Origin: Acutalibacter muris
GTDB taxonomy: Bacteria; Bacillota; Clostridia; Oscillospirales; Acutalibacteraceae
Assembly (NCBI RefSeq): GCF_002201475.1
Contig: NZ_CP021422.1
Span: 3,534,001 to 3,598,000 of the forward strand
Direction: 5' to 3'
Length of the DNA: 64,000 bases
The position numbers were made by a program, and so were the translations under genes. Each line of letters starts with the position of its first letter. Position 1 is the stretch's first letter. The notes under the pieces are model-generated. The model made no database searches, was not told the origin of the DNA, and worked only from the letters and a program-made list of their open reading frames with translations. This document shows positions 42,335 through 51,576 of the stretch, piece by piece.

Positions 42335-42667
42335 ATGAAGGAGCAGATAAAAGAGCAGATAAATAGTTATTCTGTGGAAGTAGTTGATATGTTTGAGCAT
42401 TTAAGGCAGCTGCTTTTTGACAGCGCCCCCTGTGAGCCGGAGGAAAAGCTATGGGCGAAACTGCCGAGCTACTATGTTGGAAAATCCTTCGTGCGGCTGA
42501 TACCGTTCAAGGATCATATCAATATTGAGGCGCAGGCCGCCCTTTCTCATAAGGAGGAACTGACAGGCTATAAATTCACACCGAAAGGGATGTTGCAGAT
42601 ATACTTTAGACAGGATATCCCCTCTGAAATTTTGAAGCGTATATTTGCAGAAACTTTAGCTGGATAA
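42335..42667 (+). CDS. DUF1801-family protein
   Basis: A 110-residue cytoplasmic protein resembling DUF1801/YdhG-type proteins: EKLWAKLPSYYVGKSFVRLIPFKDHINIE, and KGMLQIYFRQDIP near the C-terminus. Some members are called iron chaperones on weak grounds. GAGGTGG precedes the ATG. A strong terminator follows. Codon use looks more AT-rich than its neighbours. Confidence 0.7.
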   Translation: MKEQIKEQINSYSVEVVDMFEHLRQLLFDSAPCEPEEKLWAKLPSYYVGKSFVRLIPFKDHINIEAQAALSHKEELTGYKFTPKGMLQIYFRQDIPSEILKRIFAETLAG

Positions 42668-42672
42668 GCCGA

Positions 42673-42707
42673 AAGGGCGGACCCTCCCGGGTCCGCCCTT
42701 TTCTTTT
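42673..42707. terminator. Rho-independent terminator between convergent genes
   Basis: A perfect 12-bp stem AAGGGCGGACCC/GGGTCCGCCCTT with loop TCCC, followed by TTCTTTT. It lies between the DUF1801 gene and the converging XRE gene. Confidence 0.85.
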
Positions 42708-42713
42708 ATGCTC

Positions 42714-43169
42714 TCAGCTTTTCTGCCAGTGCCGAAGCTTCGGCAGCTCCTTCTCAAAATACTCCCGGGCCTGCTCCGGGGTGAAATTTTCGTTCGACAT
42801 ATGCTCTGAAAGAAAATCCAGTAGTGAGTCCATGTCCGGGTACGCGAATTTTCCTTCGGTATAGCACCACTTGCAGTATTCCTCGTTAAAGCTGCCGTCG
42901 GGCTCCCGGCTGATGGAGCCGTCCTCCAAGGGCATCCCGCAGCACTGGCAGATAAGCTGCCTGGGCGAGCCCAGAAGGGTATTTATGGACACGTCAAAGA
43001 GCCTTGACAGCAGCTTTAAGGTGTCCGTGCCCGGGGTAGTCTCGCCGTTCTCCCAGCGGCTCACCGCCTGTCGGGTGACGAACAGCTTCTCCGCCAGCTC
43101 GTCCTGGGACATTCCCGCCTTGGTCCTCAAATCCAAAATTATGTTTTTAGTCTCCACTTTATATCCCAC
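42714..43169 (-). CDS. XRE-family regulator with C-terminal zinc ribbon
   Basis: A 151-residue protein. The N-terminal helix-turn-helix (about 8-62) is of Cro/XRE type (LRTKAGMSQDELAEKLFVTRQAVSRWENG). A putative zinc-ribbon domain follows (CQCCGMPLED ... EYCKWCYTEGKF, about 73-110), then a helical tail. Such proteins act as DNA-binding repressors that may respond to metal or redox state through the cysteines (inference). No obvious operator was found. Confidence 0.88.
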   Translation of the reverse strand: MGYKVETKNIILDLRTKAGMSQDELAEKLFVTRQAVSRWENGETTPGTDTLKLLSRLFDVSINTLLGSPRQLICQCCGMPLEDGSISREPDGSFNEEYCKWCYTEGKFAYPDMDSLLDFLSEHMSNENFTPEQAREYFEKELPKLRHWQKS

Positions 43170-43231
43170 CTTTCATGCACCAATCATAGCACATCTCATG
43201 GGAAAGCACAAGCAACCGCCTGTTGCCCCCT

Positions 43232-43681
43232 TCAGTCTGTGACCTCCCGATAGGCCTCCTCTAATCCCGCCGTGTCAAGGCCGAAGGACCTAAAGCCCTC
43301 CAGGCACCCCTGATAATACTCCTCCGTAGGCGCGCCCGGGCCGTAACTCTCCCGCATTATATAGATAAGCGCCCGCTCCCGGCGGCTCTCCCCGGTGGAG
43401 CTGTCCTTGAAACTCACGTCAAGCTCCGTCTTATAATAGAACTCCGGGTAACCCTCATACTCCTCCAGCTTCTCAAGATTCTCAGGCGTTACCTCCCAGA
43501 TCCCTATGGGCACTGAGCCCTCCGGCTTTGGCAGCAGGGTCAGGTAATATCCCCTTGCCGCTCCCCGGAAAGCCAGCCTATATCCCGACAGCGCCCCCGC
43601 TCCCGCTGGCTTCGCCCCCGGGCACCGCAGGGCCATCTGCTCAAGGTTCAGATTGCTGCCGTAGGCAATGTAAAAGGACAT
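43232..43681 (-). CDS. Gamma-glutamylcyclotransferase-like protein
   Basis: A 149-residue protein with the GGCT-fold signature YIAYGSNL near the N-terminus (substrate-binding YGSN loop) and the conserved glutamate in LEEYEGYP (about residue 72-77). Family members form 5-oxoproline from gamma-glutamyl peptides. Many bacterial homologues are unassigned, so the substrate is uncertain. Divergent from the NhaC gene. Confidence 0.85.
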   Translation of the reverse strand: MSFYIAYGSNLNLEQMALRCPGAKPAGAGALSGYRLAFRGAARGYYLTLLPKPEGSVPIGIWEVTPENLEKLEEYEGYPEFYYKTELDVSFKDSSTGESRRERALIYIMRESYGPGAPTEEYYQGCLEGFRSFGLDTAGLEEAYREVTD

Positions 43682-43739
43682 TTGATGTCACTCCTTATCT
43701 TCATAGTTATATTGCAGCTCATAAAACAGGTATTTCCCC

Positions 43740-43768
43740 TTGACAAACCGCCCGGGGGAAACTATACT
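43740..43768 (+). promoter_or_regulatory. Near-consensus sigma-A promoter of nhaC
   Basis: TTGACA (43740-43745), a 17-nt spacer and TATACT (43763-43768), 42 nt before the ATG at 43811. Confidence 0.85.
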
Positions 43769-43810
43769 ATTATGGTATACTTTAGAAAAGTGAAACAGGA
43801 GGAGATAGGA

Positions 43811-45349
43811 ATGGGATTTGAAATGATAGACGCCGGCTGGCTCTCAATACTGCCGCCGGTGGTGGCCATCACCCTGGCCTTGCTGACAAAGGAGGTGTAC
43901 TCGTCCCTGTTTTTGGGGATATTCACCGGTATGTGCGTGTACTGCTTCTCCACCGGCGGAAGCCTTTTGCAGGCCGTTACATACGTCTTTGACATGATGG
44001 CCGGGAAGATAGGGGACAACGGTTATATGATAATCTTCCTGGTGCTGCTGGGGTCTCTGGTGACCATAGTCACCCGCTCCGGGGGTACCGGGGCCTACGG
44101 CCAGTGGGCCATAAGGCGCATAAAGACCCGGCGCTCTGCGAAGCTTACCACCTCTCTTTTAGGGCTGCTTATCTTTCTGGACGACGGCTTCAACTGCCTT
44201 ACGGTGGGCACGGTAATGCGGCCCATCACCGACAAGCATAAAATATCCCGGGAGAAGCTCTCGTACCTTCTGGACGCTACCGCCGCGCCCATCTGCATTA
44301 TAGCCCCTATCTCCAGCTGGGCTGTGGCCGTGGCCTCGGAGGTGGAGGAGGCCGGGGGCCTTGGGGCCTTTGTGCAGACTATCCCCTTCAACCTCTACGC
44401 CCTGCTGACCATCGCCATGGTGTTCCTCCTCAGCGCCACCGGCTTCGACTTTGGGCCCATGAAAAGGGCAGAAACCAACCCGCAGATACCAGAGGAGAGC
44501 ACAGAGGGAACACCACAGGGCGGCGCACAGCCCAGGGGCACGGTGCTCGATCTGGTGCTGCCCCTCGTGACCCTTATCGTCACCGCCATTCTGGGCATGG
44601 CCTATGTGGGCGGTTTCTTTCAGGGCGCCAGCTTCTCAGAGGCTATCGGTGAAAACCCTGTGGCCGGGCTGACCCTAGGGACCTTTGCGGGGCTCCTTGT
44701 GGCCCTTATAATGTACCTGCCCAGAAGGCTGATGACCATGAAGGAGTTTATGACCGGCATAATCGACGGCATAAAGACCATGATACCGGCCCTTACCATT
44801 CTTATTCTGGCCTGGGCTCTGGGCGGTGTCTGCCGTGAGATGATCGGCACCGGAAACTTTGTCAGCGGCATAGTCTCCAGCGGGCATATCTCCATGAGGC
44901 TGATACCGGCCATAGTCTTTGCCGTGGCGGCATTTTTAAGCTTCTCCATGGGCACGGCCTGGGGCACCTTCGGCATACTCCTGCCCATTGTGTCCATGAT
45001 ATGCGCGGGCCCCAACGGGGCGGAGGTGCTGATTCCCTCTCTGGGTGCTACCTTAGCGGGCTCGGTCTACGGCGACCACTGCTCCCCCATCTCGGATACC
45101 ACCATTCTGGCCTCCACCGGGGCACAGTGCGACCATCTGCGCCATGTGGAAACTCAGCTGCCCTATGCCACCCTGGTTGCCGGGGTGTGCTTCTTGGGAT
45201 ATATCGTGGCCGGATTCACAAGGAGCGCGGCCATCACCATCATTGCGTCTCTGGCAATATTGGGTCTGGTGTTCGCCGGTATCGCCCTGCTGCAAAAGCG
45301 CGGTGTGAAGCCTTCTGGCAAGGAAAGTCCTCTGCCAGGCTCCAGGTGA
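43811..45349 (+). CDS. Na+/H+ antiporter, NhaC family
   Basis: Membrane transporter of 512 residues with about 11-12 hydrophobic segments. It starts MGFEMIDAGWLSILPPVVAITLAL and contains LIFLDDGFNCLTVGTVMRP and SLGATLAGSVYGDHCSPISDTTILAS, the conserved acid and polar motifs of NhaC-type antiporters. AGGAGATAGGA precedes the ATG. With Rnf nearby it would be part of the cell's Na+ economy, and it may instead carry an organic-anion/Na+ exchange as some NhaC paralogs do. The stop lies 10 nt from the convergent folK stop. Confidence 0.9.
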   Translation: MGFEMIDAGWLSILPPVVAITLALLTKEVYSSLFLGIFTGMCVYCFSTGGSLLQAVTYVFDMMAGKIGDNGYMIIFLVLLGSLVTIVTRSGGTGAYGQWAIRRIKTRRSAKLTTSLLGLLIFLDDGFNCLTVGTVMRPITDKHKISREKLSYLLDATAAPICIIAPISSWAVAVASEVEEAGGLGAFVQTIPFNLYALLTIAMVFLLSATGFDFGPMKRAETNPQIPEESTEGTPQGGAQPRGTVLDLVLPLVTLIVTAILGMAYVGGFFQGASFSEAIGENPVAGLTLGTFAGLLVALIMYLPRRLMTMKEFMTGIIDGIKTMIPALTILILAWALGGVCREMIGTGNFVSGIVSSGHISMRLIPAIVFAVAAFLSFSMGTAWGTFGILLPIVSMICAGPNGAEVLIPSLGATLAGSVYGDHCSPISDTTILASTGAQCDHLRHVETQLPYATLVAGVCFLGYIVAGFTRSAAITIIASLAILGLVFAGIALLQKRGVKPSGKESPLPGSR

Positions 45350-45359
45350 TCCGCCCCGC

Positions 45360-45836
45360 TTATTTATAGAGCCGCACTCCGCTTTTGTCCACCGTCTGAT
45401 ATGCCCTGTCAAAGTTCAGCCCCAGGGCGTTATGGCTTGGGAATATGTCCGACATGGGCACCATAACAAACGCCCTCTCCAAGATGGCCGGATGCGGCAG
45501 CTTTAGCTCCTCTGTGCCGCTCTCGGCTCCTTCATACACCAGTAAATCTATATCGATAGTACGGGCCCCATGGTACTCTCTGCGCACCCGGCCGAGCCTG
45601 CTCTCAAGCTCTAGGCACCTGTGCAGAAGCTCCAGGGGCTCTAATTCTGTCTCTATGAGCACACAGCAGTTAAGATAGTCCTCCTGCTCAGAGAGCACGT
45701 CAAAGGGCTCCGTCTCGTAAATATTCGAGATGGCCAGCAGTCTTGTCCCTGGCAGCTTCTCAAGCCCGGAGAAGGCCCCCGCCAGGTTCTCCTCCCGGTC
45801 CCCCAGGTTTGTCCCTATACCTAACAGGGCACGCAC
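45360..45836 (-). CDS. folK: 2-amino-4-hydroxy-6-hydroxymethyldihydropteridine diphosphokinase
   Basis: Pyrophosphokinase HPPK of folate synthesis, 158 residues, transferring pyrophosphate from ATP to hydroxymethyldihydropterin. Signatures are LGIGTNLGDREENL at the start, RVRREYHGARTIDIDLLVYEG and LPHPAILERAFVMVP. The start is GTG at 45836, inside folB by 16 nt, with GAGAGGGGG about 9 nt upstream; this gives the usual family length. Last of the fol genes. Confidence 0.92.
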   Translation of the reverse strand: MRALLGIGTNLGDREENLAGAFSGLEKLPGTRLLAISNIYETEPFDVLSEQEDYLNCCVLIETELEPLELLHRCLELESRLGRVRREYHGARTIDIDLLVYEGAESGTEELKLPHPAILERAFVMVPMSDIFPSHNALGLNFDRAYQTVDKSGVRLYK

Positions 45837-46216
45837 GGCAGCTTCCCCCTCTCCGCGGGGCGGCTGAGCTCTGTCTCCACCGCCACGTAGCCGAATTTCG
45901 CGTTCATGGGGGCCTCCGGCTTTTTCAGCAGCAGCCCCACCTTCTCCACCTTCGGGTGCTCCCTCAGTATGGCCTCGCACACCGTCTGGGCGGCCCGCTC
46001 GATAAGGTCATAGCTTTCGGCGGTAAAGGCCCTCTGCACGGTCTTGCGCACGGCGGCATAGTTTACGGTGTCCTCCAGGCTGTCGGTCTGTCTGGCCCTT
46101 GACAGGTCCGCGTGCAGTGTGATATCCAGCAGGAAGGTCTGGCCGTCCCGCTTTTCCTCCGGGTTCACCCCATGGTACGCGAAAAGCTCCAGGCCCTTTA
46201 TATATATCCTGTCCAT
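45821..46216 (-). CDS. folB: Dihydroneopterin aldolase
   Basis: Cytoplasmic enzyme of 131 residues that converts dihydroneopterin to hydroxymethyldihydropterin and glycolaldehyde. MDRIYIKGLELFAYHGVNPEEKRDGQTF is the family N-terminus with the active-site glutamate; the catalytic lysine is near the C-terminal LLLKKPEAPMNAKF. folK begins inside its 3' end. Confidence 0.93.
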   Translation of the reverse strand: MDRIYIKGLELFAYHGVNPEEKRDGQTFLLDITLHADLSRARQTDSLEDTVNYAAVRKTVQRAFTAESYDLIERAAQTVCEAILREHPKVEKVGLLLKKPEAPMNAKFGYVAVETELSRPAERGKLPCVPC

Positions 46217-46238
46217 GCTTATTTACTTAACACCCCTT

Positions 46239-47048
46239 TCAGTCTATTGCTTTCAGGGCGTCAGCCATCCTCGCGGCCTGTAAGGCCTCCTTCACGTCAT
46301 GAGCCCGCACCATGTCCGCTCCGCCCAGCACCGCCGCCGTGTGCGCCGCAAGAGTAGCGGCCAGGCGCTCCTCAAAGGGCGGGTTCCCGCAGGGCATACC
46401 TGTCACCCGCTTTCTGGAGGCGGCCATAAGATAGGCTGTGCCCGGGAGTTTAGCCCGTTCCACATGGGCTATAAGCCGCAGGTTGTCCTCATAGGTCTTG
46501 CCAAAGCCTACGCCAGGGTCAAAGCAGACGCGCTCCTGGGCCACGCCCATCTGTTGGGCCCTTTCAAGCCTTTCCTCAAAAAATGCCTTTACCTCTGAAA
46601 GTATATCCCCCTGCTTTGCCCCGCAGGGGTGCATTATTACGCACCCGCAGCCGGACCCGGCCACGGCCCGGAGCATATCCTCTCCAAAACCGGACACGTC
46701 GTTAATAATGTCGGCCCCCGCCGCAAGGGCCCTCTCCGCCACCCAGGGATAGAAGGTGTCTACGGAGACGGCTATGCCGGCGCCCTTCACCACCGCCTCC
46801 ACCACCCGGCCGATGCGCTCCCATTCCTTTTCCCGGGGAATGGCCTCGTATCCCGGGCGGGTGGATTGGCCGCCGATATCTATGATGTCTGCGCCCTGTT
46901 TCTCCATCTCAAGTGCCCGGGCAAGTGCCTTTTCCGGGTCCAGGTATTTGCCGCCGTCCGAGAAGGAGTCGGGGGTTACGTTTAGGATTCCCATTACGTA
47001 GGTTCTGGTCAGAGGGAAAACTTTATTTTTGGCAATAAAATTGTGCAA
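46239..47048 (-). CDS. folP: Dihydropteroate synthase
   Basis: TIM-barrel enzyme of 269 residues joining the pterin pyrophosphate to p-aminobenzoate; target of sulfonamides. Signatures are MGILNVTPDSFSDGGKY and IDIGGQSTRPGYE, with FDPGVGFGKTYEDNL and SRKRVTG further on. I place the start at the TTG 47048, with AAGGAGAG upstream and the usual spacing to MGILNV; an in-frame ATG at 47096 lies inside a dispersed repeat and has no ribosome site. It follows folE after that repeat. Confidence 0.92.
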   Translation of the reverse strand: MHNFIAKNKVFPLTRTYVMGILNVTPDSFSDGGKYLDPEKALARALEMEKQGADIIDIGGQSTRPGYEAIPREKEWERIGRVVEAVVKGAGIAVSVDTFYPWVAERALAAGADIINDVSGFGEDMLRAVAGSGCGCVIMHPCGAKQGDILSEVKAFFEERLERAQQMGVAQERVCFDPGVGFGKTYEDNLRLIAHVERAKLPGTAYLMAASRKRVTGMPCGNPPFEERLAATLAAHTAAVLGGADMVRAHDVKEALQAARMADALKAID

Positions 47049-47070
47049 AATTTTGTACTCTCCTTCAGTA

Positions 47071-47146
47071 TTTTTGCCGCTCGCTTCGCGCGGCATAGAC
47101 CTTGGGGCTCTGTCCCAAACCCTGCCAGGGGAACCTGTCCCCCTGG
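47071..47146 (-). repeat. Three-hairpin dispersed repeat, copy 2
   Basis: Minus-strand order: hairpin A (CCAGGGG/CCCCTGG, 47146-47125), linker CAGGGT, hairpin B (TTGGGAC aga GCCCCAA, 47118-47102), GG, hairpin C (GCCGC/GCGGC arms, 47094-47076) and an A run. It lies between folE and folP and points the same way as these genes. Confidence 0.8.
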
Positions 47147-47153
47147 ACTCCCT

Positions 47154-47720
47154 TTATTGCTTCCCCTTTAACAGCGCGGTAACCTCCGCCCTGGTCCTTG
47201 CGTCCGACCTCATGCATCCTCTCAGCGCCGAGGTCTCCGTCACCGTCCCCGCTGCCCTGGCCCCTCTCATGGTCATGCACAGGTGCTCCGCCTGTATGAA
47301 CACCGCCACCCCCTGGGGTTTCAGGTTATCATAGAGAAAATCCGCTATCTGCCCCGTAAGCCGCTCCTGGACCTGGGGCCGCCGGGCAAAGCAGTCCACT
47401 ATCCGCGCAAACTTTGACAGCCCGATTATCCCTCCGTCCTTTGGAATATAGGCGATATGCGCCCGGCCTATAAAGGGCAGCAGATGGTGCTCGCACACGG
47501 AATACAGTGGGATATCCTTCACGAATACCAGCTCGTCGTGCTTGCCGCTCTCATTAAATATCTTCAGGTGCTCCTTAGGGTCGGAGGCCAGCCCGGAGAA
47601 TATCTCCCCATACATCCTTGCCACGCGGTCAGGGGTCTCCTGAAGGCCCTCCCTCTCCGGGTCCTCTCCCACAGCCTCGAGAATATCCCGCACCGCCCGG
47701 CGCAGCTTGTCCATGTCCAT
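47154..47720 (-). CDS. folE: GTP cyclohydrolase I
   Basis: First enzyme of folate synthesis, 188 residues, making dihydroneopterin triphosphate from GTP. Conserved features are the N-terminal [21 protein letters not shown], the zinc-site segment [11 protein letters not shown] with Cys and His, and [24 protein letters not shown] chose the ATG at 47720, preceded by GGAGGAG; the in-frame TTG at 47735 is itself part of that ribosome site. Gene order folE-folP-folB-folK. Confidence 0.95.
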   Translation of the reverse strand: MDMDKLRRAVRDILEAVGEDPEREGLQETPDRVARMYGEIFSGLASDPKEHLKIFNESGKHDELVFVKDIPLYSVCEHHLLPFIGRAHIAYIPKDGGIIGLSKFARIVDCFARRPQVQERLTGQIADFLYDNLKPQGVAVFIQAEHLCMTMRGARAAGTVTETSALRGCMRSDARTRAEVTALLKGKQ

Positions 47721-47749
47721 AAAGCTCTCCTCCAAAATATCAGTTTATT

Positions 47750-48493
47750 TTAAAGCCACCGCAAGATCTCGCCGGTCTCTGTCTCCTCGCTCCCGCCCGT
47801 GCCGGCCTGTTCCACGCCGCTGCCGGGCCGCTCTGCTTTGCTGACGGCTGCGCACAGGCAGCACACGGACCTTGCCCCGGCTCCATACAGCACAGAAGCG
47901 CACTCCTTCAGTGTGGAGCCGCTGGTAACGATATCGTCCACCAGGAGTATGTCCCTGCCCCTTGCCAGCTCCGAGGCCCGATACGCCCCCAGCAGGTTCT
48001 TCTTCCGTTCCTCAAGGCCCAGGTCGTGCTGAACCTTTGTCTTCTTCACTTTTTCCAGCAGCCTTAGTACTTCAAGGCCGTTATGCCTTGCCACCTGCCA
48101 GGCCAGCAGCTCGCTCTGGTCATAGCCTCGGTCCTTAAGCCCCTCCGGGCTCAGGGGCACATAGGACACCACCCAATCCCACTTCGGCAGCTCCTTCACC
48201 AGCCCGGCCATTGGGACTCCAAGGCGCAAGGCTATGACCCGGTAGCCCCCGAACTTATAGAGCAGCATAGTCTCCCTATAACCCCCCTCATAGGTGAAGG
48301 GGGCCAGTACCGGCGCCTCCCGGCCATTATTCAAGCGGAGGATACGGCGGTTAGGCTCCTCCGGCAGCTTCCCGGCACATAAAGGGCAGAAAAGCCTATC
48401 CGGCGGCACTCGTTCCTCACAGCACAGGCACTTGGGCGGGAAGAAAAGCGCCCGCAGCCAATCCCAGCAATTTGCAGGAAACTCATTTTTCAT
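47750..48493 (-). CDS. comF: ComF-family phosphoribosyltransferase-like protein
   Basis: A 247-residue protein. The N-terminus has a zinc ribbon (CLCCEERV and CPLCAGKL, about 23-42), then a type-I phosphoribosyltransferase fold ending in ILLVDDIVTSGSTLKEC, the PRPP-binding loop. ComF is linked to DNA uptake during competence in Bacillus, but the wider family may have other roles. Located 29 nt upstream of folE on the same strand. Confidence 0.9.
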   Translation of the reverse strand: MKNEFPANCWDWLRALFFPPKCLCCEERVPPDRLFCPLCAGKLPEEPNRRILRLNNGREAPVLAPFTYEGGYRETMLLYKFGGYRVIALRLGVPMAGLVKELPKWDWVVSYVPLSPEGLKDRGYDQSELLAWQVARHNGLEVLRLLEKVKKTKVQHDLGLEERKKNLLGAYRASELARGRDILLVDDIVTSGSTLKECASVLYGAGARSVCCLCAAVSKAERPGSGVEQAGTGGSEETETGEILRWL

Positions 48494-48506
48494 TTAAGCG
48501 CCGTAC

Positions 48507-50021
48507 TCAGCGCACGCTCCCGCAAAACCTGCGGAAAGCCTCCCGGCCCTTTTCGTCGTCCTTAAACACACCGGCATTGCCCAAAATCCTCCCGAACTTC
48601 TCGCCGATGCTGTCCTGTATGGCTTTTTGGAGGTCTTTTGCCGGGATATTCCTGGCCTTCAGTTCCTCATACCAGGCCTTATGCTTCTCCATCTCGGGCC
48701 GGGACATAATCTCCTCCGCCCTGCTTCCGTCAGAAAGGGCCTCCTGCAAAAGCCCGGTCTCCGTCAGCAGCCGGGGGGGCAGTATGGCAAGGCCCATCAC
48801 CTCGATAAGGCCGATGTTCTCCTTCTTGATATGGTGGTACTCGGCGTGGGGGTGGAACAGGCCCAGGGGGTGCTCGTCTGTGGTGCGATTGTTGCGCAGC
48901 ACCAGGTCCAGCTCGAAGTCCTCTCCCCTGCGTCTTGCAATGGGCGTTATGGTGTTATGGGGGGTCCCTTTAGTCTCAGCGAGCACCTCCGCGCTCTCGT
49001 CGGAGTAGCCCCTCCAGGCGGCCAGAATTCTGTCAGCCAGTTCCACCATCTGCTCCCGGTCCTTTCCCCGGAGCCTTATCACCGACATGGGCCAATGCAG
49101 TATGCCCGCGTCTATACCCTCAAAGCCCTCAAAGCTCACCTTCTCCCGGACCTCTGCCCTGGCCATGGGCAGCTCCTCGGCCCCGCCCTGGAAGTGGTCG
49201 TGAGAGAGTATTGATCCGCCGACTATGGGCAGGTCCGCGTTGGAGCCGATGAAGTAGTGAGGCAGAAGGGTACCGAACTCCAAAAGCCGCCTAAAGGAGG
49301 CCCTGCTCACCTTCATGGGCCGGTGCTCCTCGCTGAGGACAATGCAGTGCTCGTTATAGTATACATATGGCGAATACTGCAAGTACCACCGCTCCCCGTC
49401 CAGGGTAATGGGTATAAGCCGGTGGTTGCCCCTGGCGGCCTGGTTGGCGCTGCCCAGGTATCCCTCGTTCTCCCGGCAGAGAGCGCAGGCCGGATAGCCG
49501 GACTTGGGTGCGTTGCGGGCGGCGGCTATGGCCTTTGGGTCCTTCTCCGGCTTTGAGAGGTTGATAGTAATGGTCAGGTCGCCGTAGGGCGTGGGGGCCG
49601 TCCATTTGCGGTCCTTCTCTATACGGTCCACCCGGATGTAGTTTGTGCTGCGGCTCAAGGCATAGTAATAGTCGGTGGCCTCCCTTGGGGAGCGTTCATA
49701 CAGCCTGTTAAATTCCCCCACCACCTCAGAGGGCCGGGGAGTCAGGCAGGCCATGAGCTCCGTGTCAAACTGGTCCTGGGCGTCCTGGTTTCCGGGCTCC
49801 AAAAGTCCCTTATCCTTGGCAAACTGGCAGAGGTCCTCTAAAATCTCCGCCGGGGTATGGAATTTCTCCTCCACCTTCACCGGGGTGAAATTAGACTCCT
49901 TCAGCAGGGCAAGTATGCGGTTGGCGGCGTAGGCCGTATCCAGGGCTGTGATGAGCCCCCGGTCAAGGCCATAGGACAGAAGACGGGAGATGGCAAGGTT
50001 TAGGTCAATAGCAGGTTTCAT
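48507..50021 (-). CDS. galT: UDP-glucose--hexose-1-phosphate uridylyltransferase, Firmicute type
   Basis: Leloir-pathway enzyme of 504 residues, the size of the class II (Firmicute) GalT that is unrelated in length to the Proteobacterial form. It transfers UMP between UDP-glucose and galactose-1-phosphate. Visible motifs are SHDHFQGGAEELPMARA, with the His-x-His style active site, and HPHAEYHHIKKENIG. No galK or galE is adjacent. It follows the ribosomal terminator, with a 128-nt gap that contains that terminator. Confidence 0.92.
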   Translation of the reverse strand: MKPAIDLNLAISRLLSYGLDRGLITALDTAYAANRILALLKESNFTPVKVEEKFHTPAEILEDLCQFAKDKGLLEPGNQDAQDQFDTELMACLTPRPSEVVGEFNRLYERSPREATDYYYALSRSTNYIRVDRIEKDRKWTAPTPYGDLTITINLSKPEKDPKAIAAARNAPKSGYPACALCRENEGYLGSANQAARGNHRLIPITLDGERWYLQYSPYVYYNEHCIVLSEEHRPMKVSRASFRRLLEFGTLLPHYFIGSNADLPIVGGSILSHDHFQGGAEELPMARAEVREKVSFEGFEGIDAGILHWPMSVIRLRGKDREQMVELADRILAAWRGYSDESAEVLAETKGTPHNTITPIARRRGEDFELDLVLRNNRTTDEHPLGLFHPHAEYHHIKKENIGLIEVMGLAILPPRLLTETGLLQEALSDGSRAEEIMSRPEMEKHKAWYEELKARNIPAKDLQKAIQDSIGEKFGRILGNAGVFKDDEKGREAFRRFCGSVR

Positions 50022-50105
50022 ATGGCGACATCCTTTCTAAAGTTGGGAGACAGGTTTTTTCTATTGTACACCCTTTTGGGGGCGCAGGTCAATAGACCAC
50101 GCAAA

Positions 50106-50135
50106 AAAGCGCGCTCCTTTTGGGAAACGCGCTTT
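50106..50135 (-). terminator. Rho-independent terminator of the ribosomal-protein operon
   Basis: An 8-bp stem AAAGCGCG/CGCGCTTT around a 14-nt loop. On the minus strand it is followed by a run of T, just past the rplQ stop, where the S10-spc-alpha message should end. Confidence 0.75.
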
Positions 50136-50149
50136 CTTTTCCTCCTAGC

Positions 50150-50491
50150 TTACACCAGCTCCAAGACCGCCATCTCTGCGGCGTCGCCCCGGCGGGGGCC
50201 AAGCTTTGTGACCCTGGTATAGCCGCCGTTGCGGTCGGCATACTGGGGCGCTATGGTATTGAACAGCTTTGCGGTCACGCTCTCCTTGGTGACAAAGCTC
50301 ATCACCATACGCTTGCTGTGCAGGTCGTTGGTCTTGGCTATGGTTATCATCTTCTCAGCCAGAGCCTGCACCTCTTTTGCGCGGGTGGCGGTGGTCTCGA
50401 TCTTCCCGTTCTCGAAGAAGAAAGTCACCAGCCCCCTGAGCATCGCGGTACGATGCGCGGTGTTGCGGCCCAGCTTTCTGGTTCCCGGCAT
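50150..50491 (-). CDS. rplQ: 50S ribosomal protein L17
   Basis: A 113-residue protein of the large subunit, normal length, starting [20 protein letters not shown]. Last gene of the alpha operon, directly after rpoA, as in most bacteria. The usual followers in Firmicutes (ECF transporter genes, truA) are missing here. Confidence 0.97.
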   Translation of the reverse strand: MPGTRKLGRNTAHRTAMLRGLVTFFFENGKIETTATRAKEVQALAEKMITIAKTNDLHSKRMVMSFVTKESVTAKLFNTIAPQYADRNGGYTRVTKLGPRRGDAAEMAVLELV

Positions 50492-50512
50492 GAAGATACC
50501 TCCTATCTGTGC

Positions 50513-51466
50513 TTATTCGTCGTCTTTACGCAGGCTGAAGCCAAGGGAAGCCAGCTTCCACACGACCTCCTCCAGCGACTTGCGCCCCAGGTTGCGGACC
50601 TTCATCATGTCGTCCTCGGACTTGTTGATAAGGTCCTCCACGGTGTTTATACCCGCGCGCTTGAGGCAGTTGAACGAGCGGACCGACAGATCCAGCTCTT
50701 CTATGGTCATTTCCAGCACTTTCTCTTTGCCGCCCTCATCCTTTTCCACCATTATCTCCGTGGACTTGCCTTTATCCGAGAGGTCCACAAACAGGTTCAG
50801 GTGGTCGGTGAGGACCTTTGCCGCAAGCGACACGGCCTCCTGGGCATTTATCACCCCGTTGGTCCAGACCTCCAGGGTAAGCTTGTCAAAGTCGATGCTC
50901 TGTCCAACGCGGGTATTCTCCACGTTGAAGTTGACCTTGAGTACAGGTGTGTAAATGGAATCCACCGCAATTTCGCCGATAACACCCTCGGGCATATTCT
51001 GCTTGTTGCGCTCGTTCGAGACATAGCCCCTTCCCTTATCCAGGGTCAGCTCCATATAGAACCTGGCCCCCTCGCCCAGGGTGGCGATGTGCAGCTCGGG
51101 GTTCAAAATCTCCACCTCGCTGTCCGCCTGGAGGGACGCGGCGGTAACCTCACAGGGCCCCTCCGCCGAGATCTCCACCGTCTTCGGTCCGTCGCAGTAG
51201 AGCCTTGCGACTATGCCCTTGACGTTCAGGACTATCTCGGTCACGTCCTCCTTTACTCCCGGGATGGTGGAAAATTCGTGGAGCACGCCGTCTATCTTTA
51301 TAGACCTGGGGGCCACGCCCGGCAGGCTTGACAGCAGCACCCGGCGCAGCGAGTTCCCCAGAGTGGTGCCGAAGCCCCGCTCCAAAGGTTCGATGACGAA
51401 CCGGCCATATGTGCCGTCCTCGAATGTTTCCGCTATATCAATTTTGGGTCTTTCTATCTCAATCAT
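50513..51466 (-). CDS. rpoA: DNA-directed RNA polymerase subunit alpha
   Basis: A 317-residue polymerase subunit. The N-terminal assembly domain includes [25 protein letters not shown]; the C-terminal domain that contacts UP elements and activators includes [22 protein letters not shown] and [12 protein letters not shown] chose the ATG at 51466 ([13 protein letters not shown]), preceded by GAGGAGGAT, rather than an upstream in-frame ATG that lacks a ribosome site. Confidence 0.97.
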   Translation of the reverse strand: MIEIERPKIDIAETFEDGTYGRFVIEPLERGFGTTLGNSLRRVLLSSLPGVAPRSIKIDGVLHEFSTIPGVKEDVTEIVLNVKGIVARLYCDGPKTVEISAEGPCEVTAASLQADSEVEILNPELHIATLGEGARFYMELTLDKGRGYVSNERNKQNMPEGVIGEIAVDSIYTPVLKVNFNVENTRVGQSIDFDKLTLEVWTNGVINAQEAVSLAAKVLTDHLNLFVDLSDKGKSTEIMVEKDEGGKEKVLEMTIEELDLSVRSFNCLKRAGINTVEDLINKSEDDMMKVRNLGRKSLEEVVWKLASLGFSLRKDDE

Positions 51467-51576
51467 CCGCGATCCTCCTCTACACAGGCAAAGTAACGGC
51501 TTCTCTATACGCTTGTCTTCCCTAATAGTTTCTGAAGGATAAGTGTGCAAAGCCACTTTCTTTCCGAAATCATTAA

